Under the pieces are notes generated by a model. The model saw only the letters and a program-made list of their open reading frames with translations, had not been told where the DNA came from and ran no database searches. Positions 1 to 8,900 of a stretch of DNA of 64,000 nt are shown in pieces. Source of the DNA: Whitmania pigra. Lineage: Eukaryota > Annelida > Clitellata > Hirudinida > Haemopidae. Location of the stretch: the NCBI GenBank assembly GCA_021613335.1, contig JAJTWR010000392.1, positions 622,001-686,000 of the forward strand, read 5' to 3'. The translations under genes were made by a program, and so were the position numbers. Numbering within the stretch: position 1 is the stretch's first letter; each line of letters begins with the position of its first letter.

Positions 1-71
1 ACGTTTTGCATATTACTTATTATTTGAGCCATTTAAACATTATTTGAAAATTGTTTTAAAAAATCCTTTAG

Positions 72-301
72 AATGAAAGGCCTGGAGGAAGCACTTCAGT
101 CTCTGGTGGCAAAAGAGTGCCTAAGGAATCTGAGGTATATTTAAAAGTAAACTATGTTTAAGTTTAGCTATGTTAGCTTATAAGGATTTATTAGGCATAC
201 CTACAAATTGTTATTAATGCTGGTAACGATTTGCTTTTTATATTTTATGACAGGATGAAAGAGCGACCAAAAAAGCTAGATTTGATTTGACTCTTGACTG
301 A
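72..301 (+). CDS. C-terminal exons of an unrecognised gene (partial, tandem paralogue)
   Basis: Two small exons can be read: 72-134 after a TTTAG acceptor, and 254-301 after a TTATGACAG acceptor. The donor at 135 is GTATAT. Both are phase 0 and encode a Gly/Ser-rich, charged tail that ends ARFDLTLD and stop. AATAAA (301-306) shares one base with the TGA stop. The acceptor region, the GGAGGAAGC core and the GACTGAATAAA end recur at about 2625-2800 in the next gene, so these are probably the 3' ends of two tandemly duplicated genes. The body of this gene lies before the window. Its function is unknown; if the duplication holds, it should carry leucine-rich repeats like its neighbour. Confidence 0.45.
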
Positions 302-1268
302 ATAAACCTTTGAAATAAGAGATAATCGGTCTTTTTTAAAATTAAATTTCGGTACTTGCGCTGGAGACACGTTAAATAATCTGTAGATTGTAAATATGTT
401 TTCAAAATTTCAAGCGCGTTAAGGAATTTTACGTTATCGGCGCTCAAAGCCTTATACGTTAACCAAAAATTCATATTTATTCAAAATACATTATTTTCTA
501 AAGTATGACCTTTCCAACAAAAAAAACAATTATATTTTTAGCTCTACGCTTTTCAGAGTTATTGGCTGTCGAAGTTCTTGCTGAAGTCTTGCTAACTTCA
601 CCGTCGTAGTTTAATAAACTGGTATATATTGCTCTTTTGATTCATTAGAATTTGAGCTACCCATTTTAAATTAGCAAGAAGCCACTTCGCAGCTACTACG
701 TTAAAGCGAAAGTTCGAGAAGAATGTTTAAAAGTGAACGGTGTTTGAATGACAGCATTGGCTTAAAACTACTATACATATTTCCTCTGCAAAAAGTTTTA
801 AAGTGCTAACAATCTATTTAAATATCACGGATGACTTAAAGACAAACATTTCTAAAGTTGAAATTCCAACGACTTATATTTAATATTAGTAAAAGTCTGT
901 TTAAACCTCGCCTCTTTTTCCTCTTCAATAAACCACTTCTGAGAATTAATACAAATTACAGTTTAATTGCTATTTTAATTAAAAACAAGTTTTTAGAGCC
1001 TTAAATTAGACTGGCATAACAAATGTGCTATTATTGAGTTATGGCTACACCGCCATGTCACTTTGTAATCATTTTTTACAAAATAGCAAATAAATACTAG
1101 AGATAATGTCTAGTTTCGACCTTATTTTTAACATAAATGACTTTAAAAAAAAAGAGAGTTTTTCGTCACTGCGTCATTTTCGTCATCTTTTTCCAAGATT
1201 TCATTGAAATACGTTCATTCGTTCCGCGCGTAATAAAAAAACGAAGATCAAAATTGTTACTTGATTCA
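302..1268. other. Intergenic, AT-rich, no gene seen
   Basis: No supported exon, RNA gene or repeat structure was recognised here. The open frames on either strand are short, AT-biased and lack splice context. Upstream exons of the leucine-rich repeat gene at 1975 could lie here unrecognised. Confidence 0.4.
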
Positions 1269-1269
1269 A

Positions 1270-1350
<81 letters not shown>

Positions 1351-1758
1351 GTTATTGTTATTGTTATTGTTATTGTTATTATTATTATTATTTTTTATTT
1401 TTTTATGTTATTGTTATTGTTATTGTTATTGTTATTGTTATTGTTATTGTTATTGTTATTGTTATTGTTATTGTTATTGTTATTGTTATTGTTATTGTTA
1501 TTGTTATTGTTATTGTTATTGTTATTATTATTATTATTATTATTCTTGTTATTGTTATTATTATTTTATTATTATTATTTTTATTATTATTATTTTTATT
1601 GTTATTGTTATTGTTGTTGTTATTGTTATTGTTGTTGTTATTGTGTTGTTGTTATTGTTATTGTTATTGTTATGTTATTGTTATTGTTATTGATATTGTT
1701 ATGTTATTGTTATTGTTATTGTTATTGTTATGTTATTGTTATTGTTATGTTATTGTTA

Positions 1759-1794
<36 letters not shown>

Positions 1795-1808
1795 TATTAT
1801 TATTATTA

Positions 1809-1849
<41 letters not shown>

Positions 1850-1864
1850 TATTATTATTATTTT
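1270..1864. repeat. Compound microsatellite array, (TTA)n and (TTATTG)n
   Basis: Pure TTA triplets run from about 1270 to 1350, then TTATTG hexamers dominate about 1347-1380 and 1405-1525. A patchwork of TTA, TTG and TATG variants follows to 1864. Long open frames across it would encode only homopolymers (poly-Tyr, poly-Ile, poly-Leu), as expected for a stop-free triplet repeat. The array sits just upstream of the leucine-rich repeat exons. Confidence 0.95.
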
Positions 1865-1974
1865 ATTCCTTATTGAATTGTTACTTTTTATATAACTAGT
1901 TGTTACATTATTATTGCTATTATTATAATTATTAAATTATTATTACATTTATTTATAAAGTTCCATGCATTCAG

Positions 1975-2762
1975 GTGCTCCAAAGACTGGAGAGTCTCCT
2001 GATGAACTACAACAGTCTCACCTCTCTTTCCAGCATCATCTCTCCAAACATGTCCAGTCTCATCCAGTTGTCCATCTCCTACAATCTCCTGCAATCCCTT
2101 GAAGGTAATCATCATCATCATCATCATCATCACACAGCAATCATTATCATCATTATCATCACCAGGCTTAGAAGGTCTTGTGTCGTTGAGAGAGTTGGAT
2201 GTGTCGTACAACCTCATCATGTTTCCTGAAAATCTGAAGCAACTCAAGTCGTTGAAGAAGCTCGATAAGGTTGTGATGACGATGGCAGTTGTTTGATGAT
2301 AATGATGATATTGGTGGCGTTTGCAACTGATAGTTTTTTATTAATGACTAATTTAATCAATAAAACATTAAACATCAATGTGGATTTACATTTTAAATTG
2401 TTTCTAATAAATCAATCATTCTCAGATAATTCAATCAGTAAAATGTAGCATTTTTTATTATTAATTATTATTTTTAAACATTTAGTTTTTTTAGTTTTTT
2501 CCCTTGTGAACTGGTCCAGCTATTCAACTCTGAACTGACCAATATCATTTGTATCGAAAGTAGTCCAAATGAATGTAAATCAATATGAATGCCTGTGCAC
2601 AATGATTTATTGGAGACACATGTTTTAAACATTATTTGAAATTTGTGTTTAAAAATAATTTAGGATGATTCAACCACGCCAGTCATTGATAAATCGACAC
2701 GGCCGGTACCATCTGGAGCTGGAGGAAGCAAAACAACTTCAGTTGCTTTTACTACCTATTGA
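1975..2762 (+). CDS. Leucine-rich repeat protein, C-terminal exons
   Basis: Three exons join in frame: 1975-2104, 2166-2269 and 2664-2762. The first two encode leucine-rich repeats of the LxxLxxLxxSYNLL type, for example LRELDVSYNLI and LKQLKSLKKLD, so this is a protein-binding solenoid. The last exon encodes a Ser/Thr/Pro-rich tail ending VAFTTY and stop. AATAAA follows at 2794-2799. The first intron is only 61 nt and made of ATC repeats. The donor after 2269 (GTTGTG) is weak. No start codon or N-terminal exons were found; the TTA array lies just upstream, so the gene probably starts before it, or the exons were missed. The exact family was not recognised. The 3' end resembles the gene at 72-301. 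Confidence 0.6.
2105..2165 (+). repeat. 61-nt intron made of ATC repeats
   Basis: The intron between the first two leucine-rich repeat exons begins GTAATC, continues as ATC/ATT triplets, and ends CACCAG. It has GT-AG ends, and the flanking phases agree (1 and 1). Almost the whole intron is a microsatellite. Confidence 0.7.
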
Positions 2763-2793
2763 GGGCCTTGTGCGTGGTTCTGTTTTATGACTG

Positions 2794-2799
2794 AATAAA
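2794..2799 (+). terminator. Poly(A) signal AATAAA of the leucine-rich repeat gene
   Basis: AATAAA lies 32 bases after the TGA at 2760-2762. The surrounding bases (GACTGAATAAA then CCTTTGAAAT, with one base difference) match the 3' end of the gene at 254-301. Confidence 0.6.
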
Positions 2800-3028
2800 G
2801 CCTTTGAAATGTGATCAACTATTTAGCTAAGCAAGACGTTTAAGTGATGCTTCGCAAAATTATTAAACACAAATAACAGCTAAGTTATGGCTAAGAATTT
2901 GTCAGAGCATTTCTGGGAAGGTTTCCAAATATTGGCTGAGCAGGAGTCAGTGTTGCTCTGTAACATAAAAACAGTAAAAAAGATTTAGATTTGTGTGAAA
3001 GGGATAGCAATGTAATAAGTCATAAAGT

Positions 3029-3160
3029 AACTATTGATTGATCTAAAAGAAACTATTGATTGATCTAAAAGAAACTATTGATTGATCTAAAAGAAACTAT
3101 TGATTGATCTAAAAGAAACTATTGATTGATCTAAAAGAAACTATTGATTGATCTAAAAGA
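3029..3160. repeat. Six tandem copies of a 22-bp unit
   Basis: The unit begins AACTATTGATTGATCT and repeats at 3029, 3051, 3073, 3095, 3117 and 3139 without visible differences. A broken seventh copy (AACTATCG) starts at 3161. The lack of divergence suggests recent expansion. No gene overlaps it. Confidence 0.97.
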
Positions 3161-3710
3161 AACTATCGACACATGATTTTGCACAGTAAAACTCAAATGC
3201 AAATAAAGCTTTTCAGGAAATTCCCACTTATGTTCAGAGGCTTTTCAAAGATCAGGGATCTCTTCCCATACAGGAAACATTTCATCACGTGTCATAAAGT
3301 CTGGCTATTGCAATTAAGGTTCCAGTGCTAATTTTTTAAGCTTCCCAGTGACAGGCTAGTGAACAAATAGGTCAATTTCAATGGAGTGATTCTTGTACGT
3401 TTTCTGGCATGAAACAACCATTAGGATCTTGTTCATATAAAGATATTTGCTAGTTCCTGTTGGAACTTGTCAGCAGGTTACTTATTATTTTTTTTTCCTT
3501 TATTTTCTCAGCCTTTCAAAAGCAATCAATGCATAAGAAATCGACTCGGAATTGTAAGAGACATAGAAAATCCTCATCAAATTTTAATGTCCGCGTTCAG
3601 GGCCTGAGATCACCCTCTGACAGATAAAGAAGAAGAATATAGCGAGGGTCAGCAAGGCATTCCAAGAGTAAGCAACAAGCGTCCATCTCGTGAGGTCTGA
3701 CGTTCCAAAT
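3161..3710. other. Intergenic, no gene seen
   Basis: No exon, RNA or transposon end was recognised. The right part (about 3600-3710) may be the 3' untranslated end of the R2-like element that is read leftward from 4922. Confidence 0.4.
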
Positions 3711-4247
3711 TTAAGTTTCCTCCTTTTTTCTGCCGCACCTGTGGGCTCTCCAGATTCTGTAAGTGTCCTGAAGTGCTTGAATCACGGCACTCATTAGGCA
3801 CCATCTTGAAAAACCCATTCCTCTCCAGAATGCATACGATGCTTCTGCCATCACTCCCCTCCAGTTACAAATGCAAGCAGTCACAACTGGCTCGAGTTTG
3901 CTGGTTCTTTTCTGAGCATTCCTCTCCATCCATGCATGGATTTCTGGCATGTCGTATTTGCCCTTTTTGCTTTCATGGACGTAGTCAAGATCAACTGTGT
4001 CGGTGACTGAGGCAGCGTCGAGGACTATATATATCCCACCTTTCCAGGCGCACAGATCCGGGATTTTGACTCCAACGTTGGTTGGGATGCGAGGTTCTAT
4101 TGTTGTTGTGTAGCCTCTTTTTTTCAACTCGCGTTCGAGCATTTTCACAATGTTGTTGTGTTTCTCGTGTCGGGGTCCTTCTGTTCTAGGACACTTCTGG
4201 ATGCCCCAGATATTCATTGGTCCCACAGCAATCAGTATTAATCTCAT
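3711..4247 (-). pseudogene. R2-like restriction-like endonuclease domain (fragment)
   Basis: The frame encodes CPRTEGPRHEKHNNIVK, then a PD...D core (KIPDLCAWKGG, YIVLDAASVTD) and a following KKGKYD. These are features of the restriction-like endonuclease of R2-clade LINEs. It is shifted in frame from the reverse-transcriptase part at 4291-4922. The usual Cys-His knuckle before it is mostly lost; only the CPRT end remains readable. After the nuclease core the frame continues about 90 residues to a stop at 3711. Confidence 0.75.
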
Positions 4248-4290
4248 GTCCCCATCTCGCAGCTCTCATCTTGCAATGGAGAGCTGCAGC

Positions 4291-4922
4291 TCAAACTTTT
4301 AAGCATCTGACATATTGGCCAGATGGCACCTTCGGGACAGCGGCTGTTATCCACTCACTTATGCCTCTGCCCCCGGAGAATGAGCGCAGACCGTATCCAT
4401 CCACCGTCCGATATAAACTTTCCTCAACTCCTCTTTTCCACGCATCCTTTGGCATCGATGTGATATCCTTTCCGAATTTTCTGAATTCTTTCATCAACAT
4501 GACGTTATCTTTGAATACGTCGGCCATGAAGTTGTCGTTTCCTCGATGACACTCGGACAGAATTCCTTTTAATCTCTGGATGCGAAGACGTGGAACCCAT
4601 TCTTTAAGTTGAGGAATTCCCATGCCACCGTATTTGACAGGGGCATGGTAAAAGAGCATCGGGACATCCTCCGGAAGATGAACCCACTTTCTTGTTGCCC
4701 TCCTAATAGCGGTGTCAGAAAATGCCAAAGCTTTAAGAGAAATATTTTCTAACGTAAATGTGTGGACAAGACTTGGTATTAAGTGAACTTGGAGCACGTA
4801 CAATCGCTGGCATGGTTTAAGAGGAGCTCTCGAAATGGCGTGAATCGATTTTTGAACTTTTTCCCTCAGTGATATGAATTTTTGCCGCGGTCCGACTTTA
4901 TTTTCTTTTATTAGTTTTTCAT
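4291..4922 (-). pseudogene. R2-like reverse transcriptase C-terminal region (fragment)
   Basis: Read leftward from about 4922, the frame encodes a thumb-like segment with APLKPCQRLYVLQ and LIPSLVHTF, then HLPEDVPMLFYHAPVKYGG and GIPQLKEWVPRLRIQRL. These are typical of the region after the polymerase palm in R2-type elements. The polymerase catalytic motifs (YxDD region) lie upstream and are absent. The frame closes at 4291, just before the expected zinc-knuckle segment. This is a non-functional fragment. Confidence 0.75.
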
Positions 4923-4978
4923 TACAATAAAATTAATATTTTAATCAAACTCTGTTTCTGAATTTTCATTTACTTTAG

Positions 4979-5465
4979 ATGGAAGACTATATCAAGGAAA
5001 TGAAAATAATGGGAAAATTATTAGCAGCAAAAGACGAGATTATTGCTCGTCAACAAGCTGAAATATTACTCATGAAAGAAGAGCTGGTGGCCACCAAAAC
5101 CAAATTTGAAGACACACAAGTGGACTTGACTAACACAAATGTGTGGTCTCAAATCAAAGCGGAAAAAATAAATAGTCTCAAATTAGACATAGACGAAAAG
5201 GACAGGACTATCAAAACTCTACAAGCAAAAGTGAGTGCTGGGGTTTAAATGTATTCTATTTTTTAATTAAGCGTTTAGTTAATTTTTAAATTCAATTTAT
5301 TATACTGAAAATTATTTTTTTTAAACTTCAAGAGCACGCAATTAAGAAAATTACATGAATTCGTTGAAGGTAAAATAATTCTTGGTTATTTTGACAATTA
5401 TTACTTTTTTAATACTTCTTTTGCACCCTTATTACATGGAGAAAACAATGGTGGTGGACAAGGAT
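4979..5465 (+). CDS. Coiled-coil protein, C-terminal exons
   Basis: Three exons read in frame: 4979-5234 (donor GTGAGT), about 5332-5374, and about 5434-5465, ending in TGA. The first exon encodes a continuous amphipathic helix rich in Lys, Glu and Leu, with no prolines, for example MKIMGKLLAAKDEIIARQQ; it is almost certainly a coiled coil. The ATG at 4979 sits directly after a TACTTTAG acceptor, so it may be an internal methionine of a longer protein or a start after a 5'UTR intron. AATAAA at about 5521 would end the transcript. The family was not recognised. The R2-like LINE lies immediately upstream in the opposite direction and may have separated this gene from earlier exons. Confidence 0.5.
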
Positions 5466-5922
5466 GATGATATCAACAACAAAACATAATTTTTTTATAT
5501 ATAATTATGTGGAATGTTTAAATAAAATAATTTTAAACACTTTTTAAATATTTGTGTATATATCATTCTATTTCTCAGTAGAGGCTCTCAATAATGTTAA
5601 TTTTAAATTTAACTTTTCAAATTTACTAGAGTTATTATTTTTAAAACACAAATTTAATAAATTCTAACTCTTAAAGTAGTTTTAAAAAAGTTTGCAAGCG
5701 CGCTATCTTCTTCCGTTGTGTGGGAACTTTAAACTGTTGTCGTAACTTAACTCGGCCGATAGGGACTCGAGCAAATAGTTTATCGGGACACTTATTATGT
5801 GTTTAGGGCGTGTTTAATCTTTTTAAAGCTTCTTGTTAATAGTAATATATAAATTATTTATTACTAAAAATTGTACAGGAACTGAATTTCTGTGATAATC
5901 GGTTAATAGTTGGCAGTTTATA
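5466..5922. other. Intergenic region and probable bora promoter
   Basis: After the AATAAA near 5521 no coding sequence is seen until the bora start at 5923. Short GC-richer stretches near 5700-5810 may be promoter. No specific element was identified. Confidence 0.4.
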
Positions 5923-8900
5923 ATGAATTTAACCCCAAGTTCGGAGAAAACCTCAAACAATTTAGGCAACGCATGCAAGTCAAAGCAAACCAGTGATCAT
6001 CAACATGGTCCAAACACGACCCCCTTGAGACCCAATAAATCCGAGCCCAGGGCTAACAGTTCTAACCTGATGGTGGTGAAGCTTTCTCAGAACCAGAATG
6101 GGGTGGTGACTGGGCCGTTTACACCACCTAGTATGATCAGTAGCCCGAGGTTCAAGTCTACCCCAGCCACCTCTTGGCTGAGACTGAAGAACATCACTCC
6201 CAACAGAAGCACTTTGGTATTTGGAGATATTAATCTTACATTTATATTTTTAAAGTTTGTTAAGCATGTGATTTCTAATTTCATTTAGTATTTGATTACA
6301 GTTGGGTTGAGGTTCTTAATGCAAAGTTTTGTTATAACCAAGAAATTCATGCTGATCTTAATGCAATATAACCAGCCCTTTCAATACGATGATCAGCCTG
6401 TAGACATTTTCATAGATTTCATGAAAATGCAACTAAAATGTCATGTACTTATGCCCGCACATGCAGTATTTGGAAATTAGTTACTGATAAAACAAATGAA
6501 GTATTTGTTCCCATAGCAACGGTCGTGTGTGACTCAGAACCCCTTCGAGACAGGCATCCTTGACTCCCTCAGCAAGCACATGTTCAGTCCCAATGTCTTC
6601 AGGGTCCCCACTCCAGACAAAAAGGTCGAAAGCTCAATCACTCATCCTTTCACCAATTAATTCATTCCTCCATTCATTGCATTGTGTTGCTGTTAGATTG
6701 AATTACTTAATCATGTTTTCAGTACATAATGTTGTAAGTACACTGCTGCAGGAATATTGAATAAAATTTCAGTGTTATCGTCTTTCAGACGCCAAAGTTT
6801 CAGTGGTCCATCGACGACATTGCGATTCTTCGACCGACGGAAATCGACGAGACGTCTGCCATGGACTCCTTCATGCCCACAGAGTGTGTTTTAGATTTTT
6901 TGTTGGCAATCGATTGTAAATCAATCAATCATTTCAAATTGTGATTTTATGCAATCCATGCTATGATTTTTAATTTATTTTGTCTTACTTTCCATCGTGC
7001 ATTGTAATGCATTCCCGTAATTAAAAATGATTGATCATTAAAACTGATTTGTCAATCACAGACACAATGCAGAATTCGAAGAGGTCGCCCAAAGAGCCAT
7101 TGACGAATACTTTTCATCGCAGGTCATAGCCCCGTCACCCTGGTCCAACAGTGCCAAGAAGGGTCAATCAACTAAAGGTAAATCAACTATTTGTTGTTTT
7201 GGAATTCATTCGATAGTTGGTTTTAATGTGTAAATGTTTATTTACGATAACTATGCATTGAAGCTTAAGAAACATTAAAAATAATTATTTGTTACTTTAT
7301 AACGGCATTGCATGCCTGCGAACGATGGTGAAGGCAACTGTCGTTACGTGTCGTGTTCGCAACCCAGCCTGCATTGCCAGGGAGCGCCCTCGGGTAGGGG
7401 TGCAAAATAAATGGTGGATCGATTAACAAGTGCCTTCACATCCTATCCGGATACATAAGACACTCAAAAGATCGGCTAATTACATGTAAATACATATAAT
7501 ACCAGGTTTTACTGCTTTTTAAGTTAAGAATAACAAAGAAACGATTGAGTTAACTAGCATGCAATGTATTTTGGTAATCTTCACATAACCTTATCATTGT
7601 GAGGCTGAAGAGTTTGCTGATTACAATTATAAAATTATTAAATTTATTAGCATCTATTACTAAACAAATATATTTTAATATAAACAATAATAGTTATTAA
7701 ACTGAAAGTATTATTTATAATTATAATAATAAATATTATTGAATAAAGAGCAAAAATAACTTTTGACCAACAGCATCGAATTCAGGGTCATCAAGCAAAA
7801 ACAGGTTGTTGTTTCAGAGTCCGTTGACCAACAAGAGTACAACAACAACGCCGAAGAAGCAGGCAGTTGATTCTGGAGGTTTGTATATGTGATGGTGATG
7901 ATGGCGTCGAGATGACAACGATGATGATAGAAGTTGTGATGATAACAATGGTTGATTTTTGTGGCACCATGAAGCACAGCAGCAGATATATTTCTTGATG
8001 AAGCTACGATGATTATGGCCTGAAGTAATGATGATAATTAGACTTGCAATTATGTTTTTTAAACATCATCAATGTTGTTATTGTTTTATCATTGTTGTTG
8101 TTGTTGTTGCTCCAGTCGGCACGCAGACGATGATCAGCATCCCTCCTAACTTTGATTTTGATGCCTTCACCGGTTGGTACCTTCTTCAACGTTTGCGCTT
8201 CCATTCCAAAATCAATAAAATACATGTTGATGTTAACGAGTAATCAATCAGTAATTAATTTCATCCATTCACGCATGCATGATTTGATTAGTTGACGTGA
8301 TATTTTTGGGAATGTTAATATTTGATTAGTTGGACTTCACTGGTGATTGTAAGTCAACAAATGCAACCAATCACTAGTTGACTAACAAGATGCGATTAAA
8401 TTATTTAACGACAAATCGATATCGATGATGCAAGTAATAGAAATGTTCCTAACAACAATATTAATTATTATGATTAACACTATAATTAACACATTTAATA
8501 GTCATGGAAATAAATAAACAAATCGACCTTCGTGCAGCCACCTTTTTTCCTTTCAGGCGGTCGATTCTGTCTGAATGAATCGAGACTGAACGAGTTGAAC
8601 TCCGACCCGAAAGCCAATCACGGAGAGGACGAAGAGGCAGAAGGACTCAACAACCTCTCACTGAGGAGGAAGCTCTTCTTCCATCACCAGATGGGCCACC
8701 CACCAATTCTGAAGTGAGTCAAGCAGATAGTTTTGAAAATGTTTTTACTTAGCTGATCCTATCGTTCGAGCGACTTACATGGTCGCACAACGTGACAAGG
8801 CACAAGAGTCGCCTGTTCATTTATGTAGCGCCACTTCTCCAGTTTACTTCGTGGTGGCACAGGCGGGGTTGCGAACAGTACGCCTGCTGCTTTTACATTA

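Larger units (their letters stand above)
3711..4922 (-). mobile_element. 5'-truncated R2-like non-LTR retrotransposon
   Basis: The minus strand encodes the end of a reverse transcriptase followed by a restriction-like endonuclease, the order seen in R2-clade LINEs. Coding similarity starts abruptly near 4922, in the late reverse-transcriptase/thumb region, so the 5' part is missing as in typical truncated insertions. The coding region is in two frames and contains a break near 4250-4290. R2 elements normally target 28S rDNA, and nothing ribosomal flanks this copy, so it is either a dispersed dead copy or a relative with another target. The 3' boundary was not found. Confidence 0.75.

Noticed and set aside
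1137..1899. Long overlapping open frames of poly-Tyr, poly-Ile, poly-Leu and Tyr-Cys repeats
   Set aside because: They are the three readings of a TTA/TTATTG microsatellite, which has no stop in these frames. There is no coding signal outside the repeat.
3029..3160. Regular 22-bp repeats as a possible CRISPR array
   Set aside because: Units are directly adjacent with no variable spacers, and the genome is animal.
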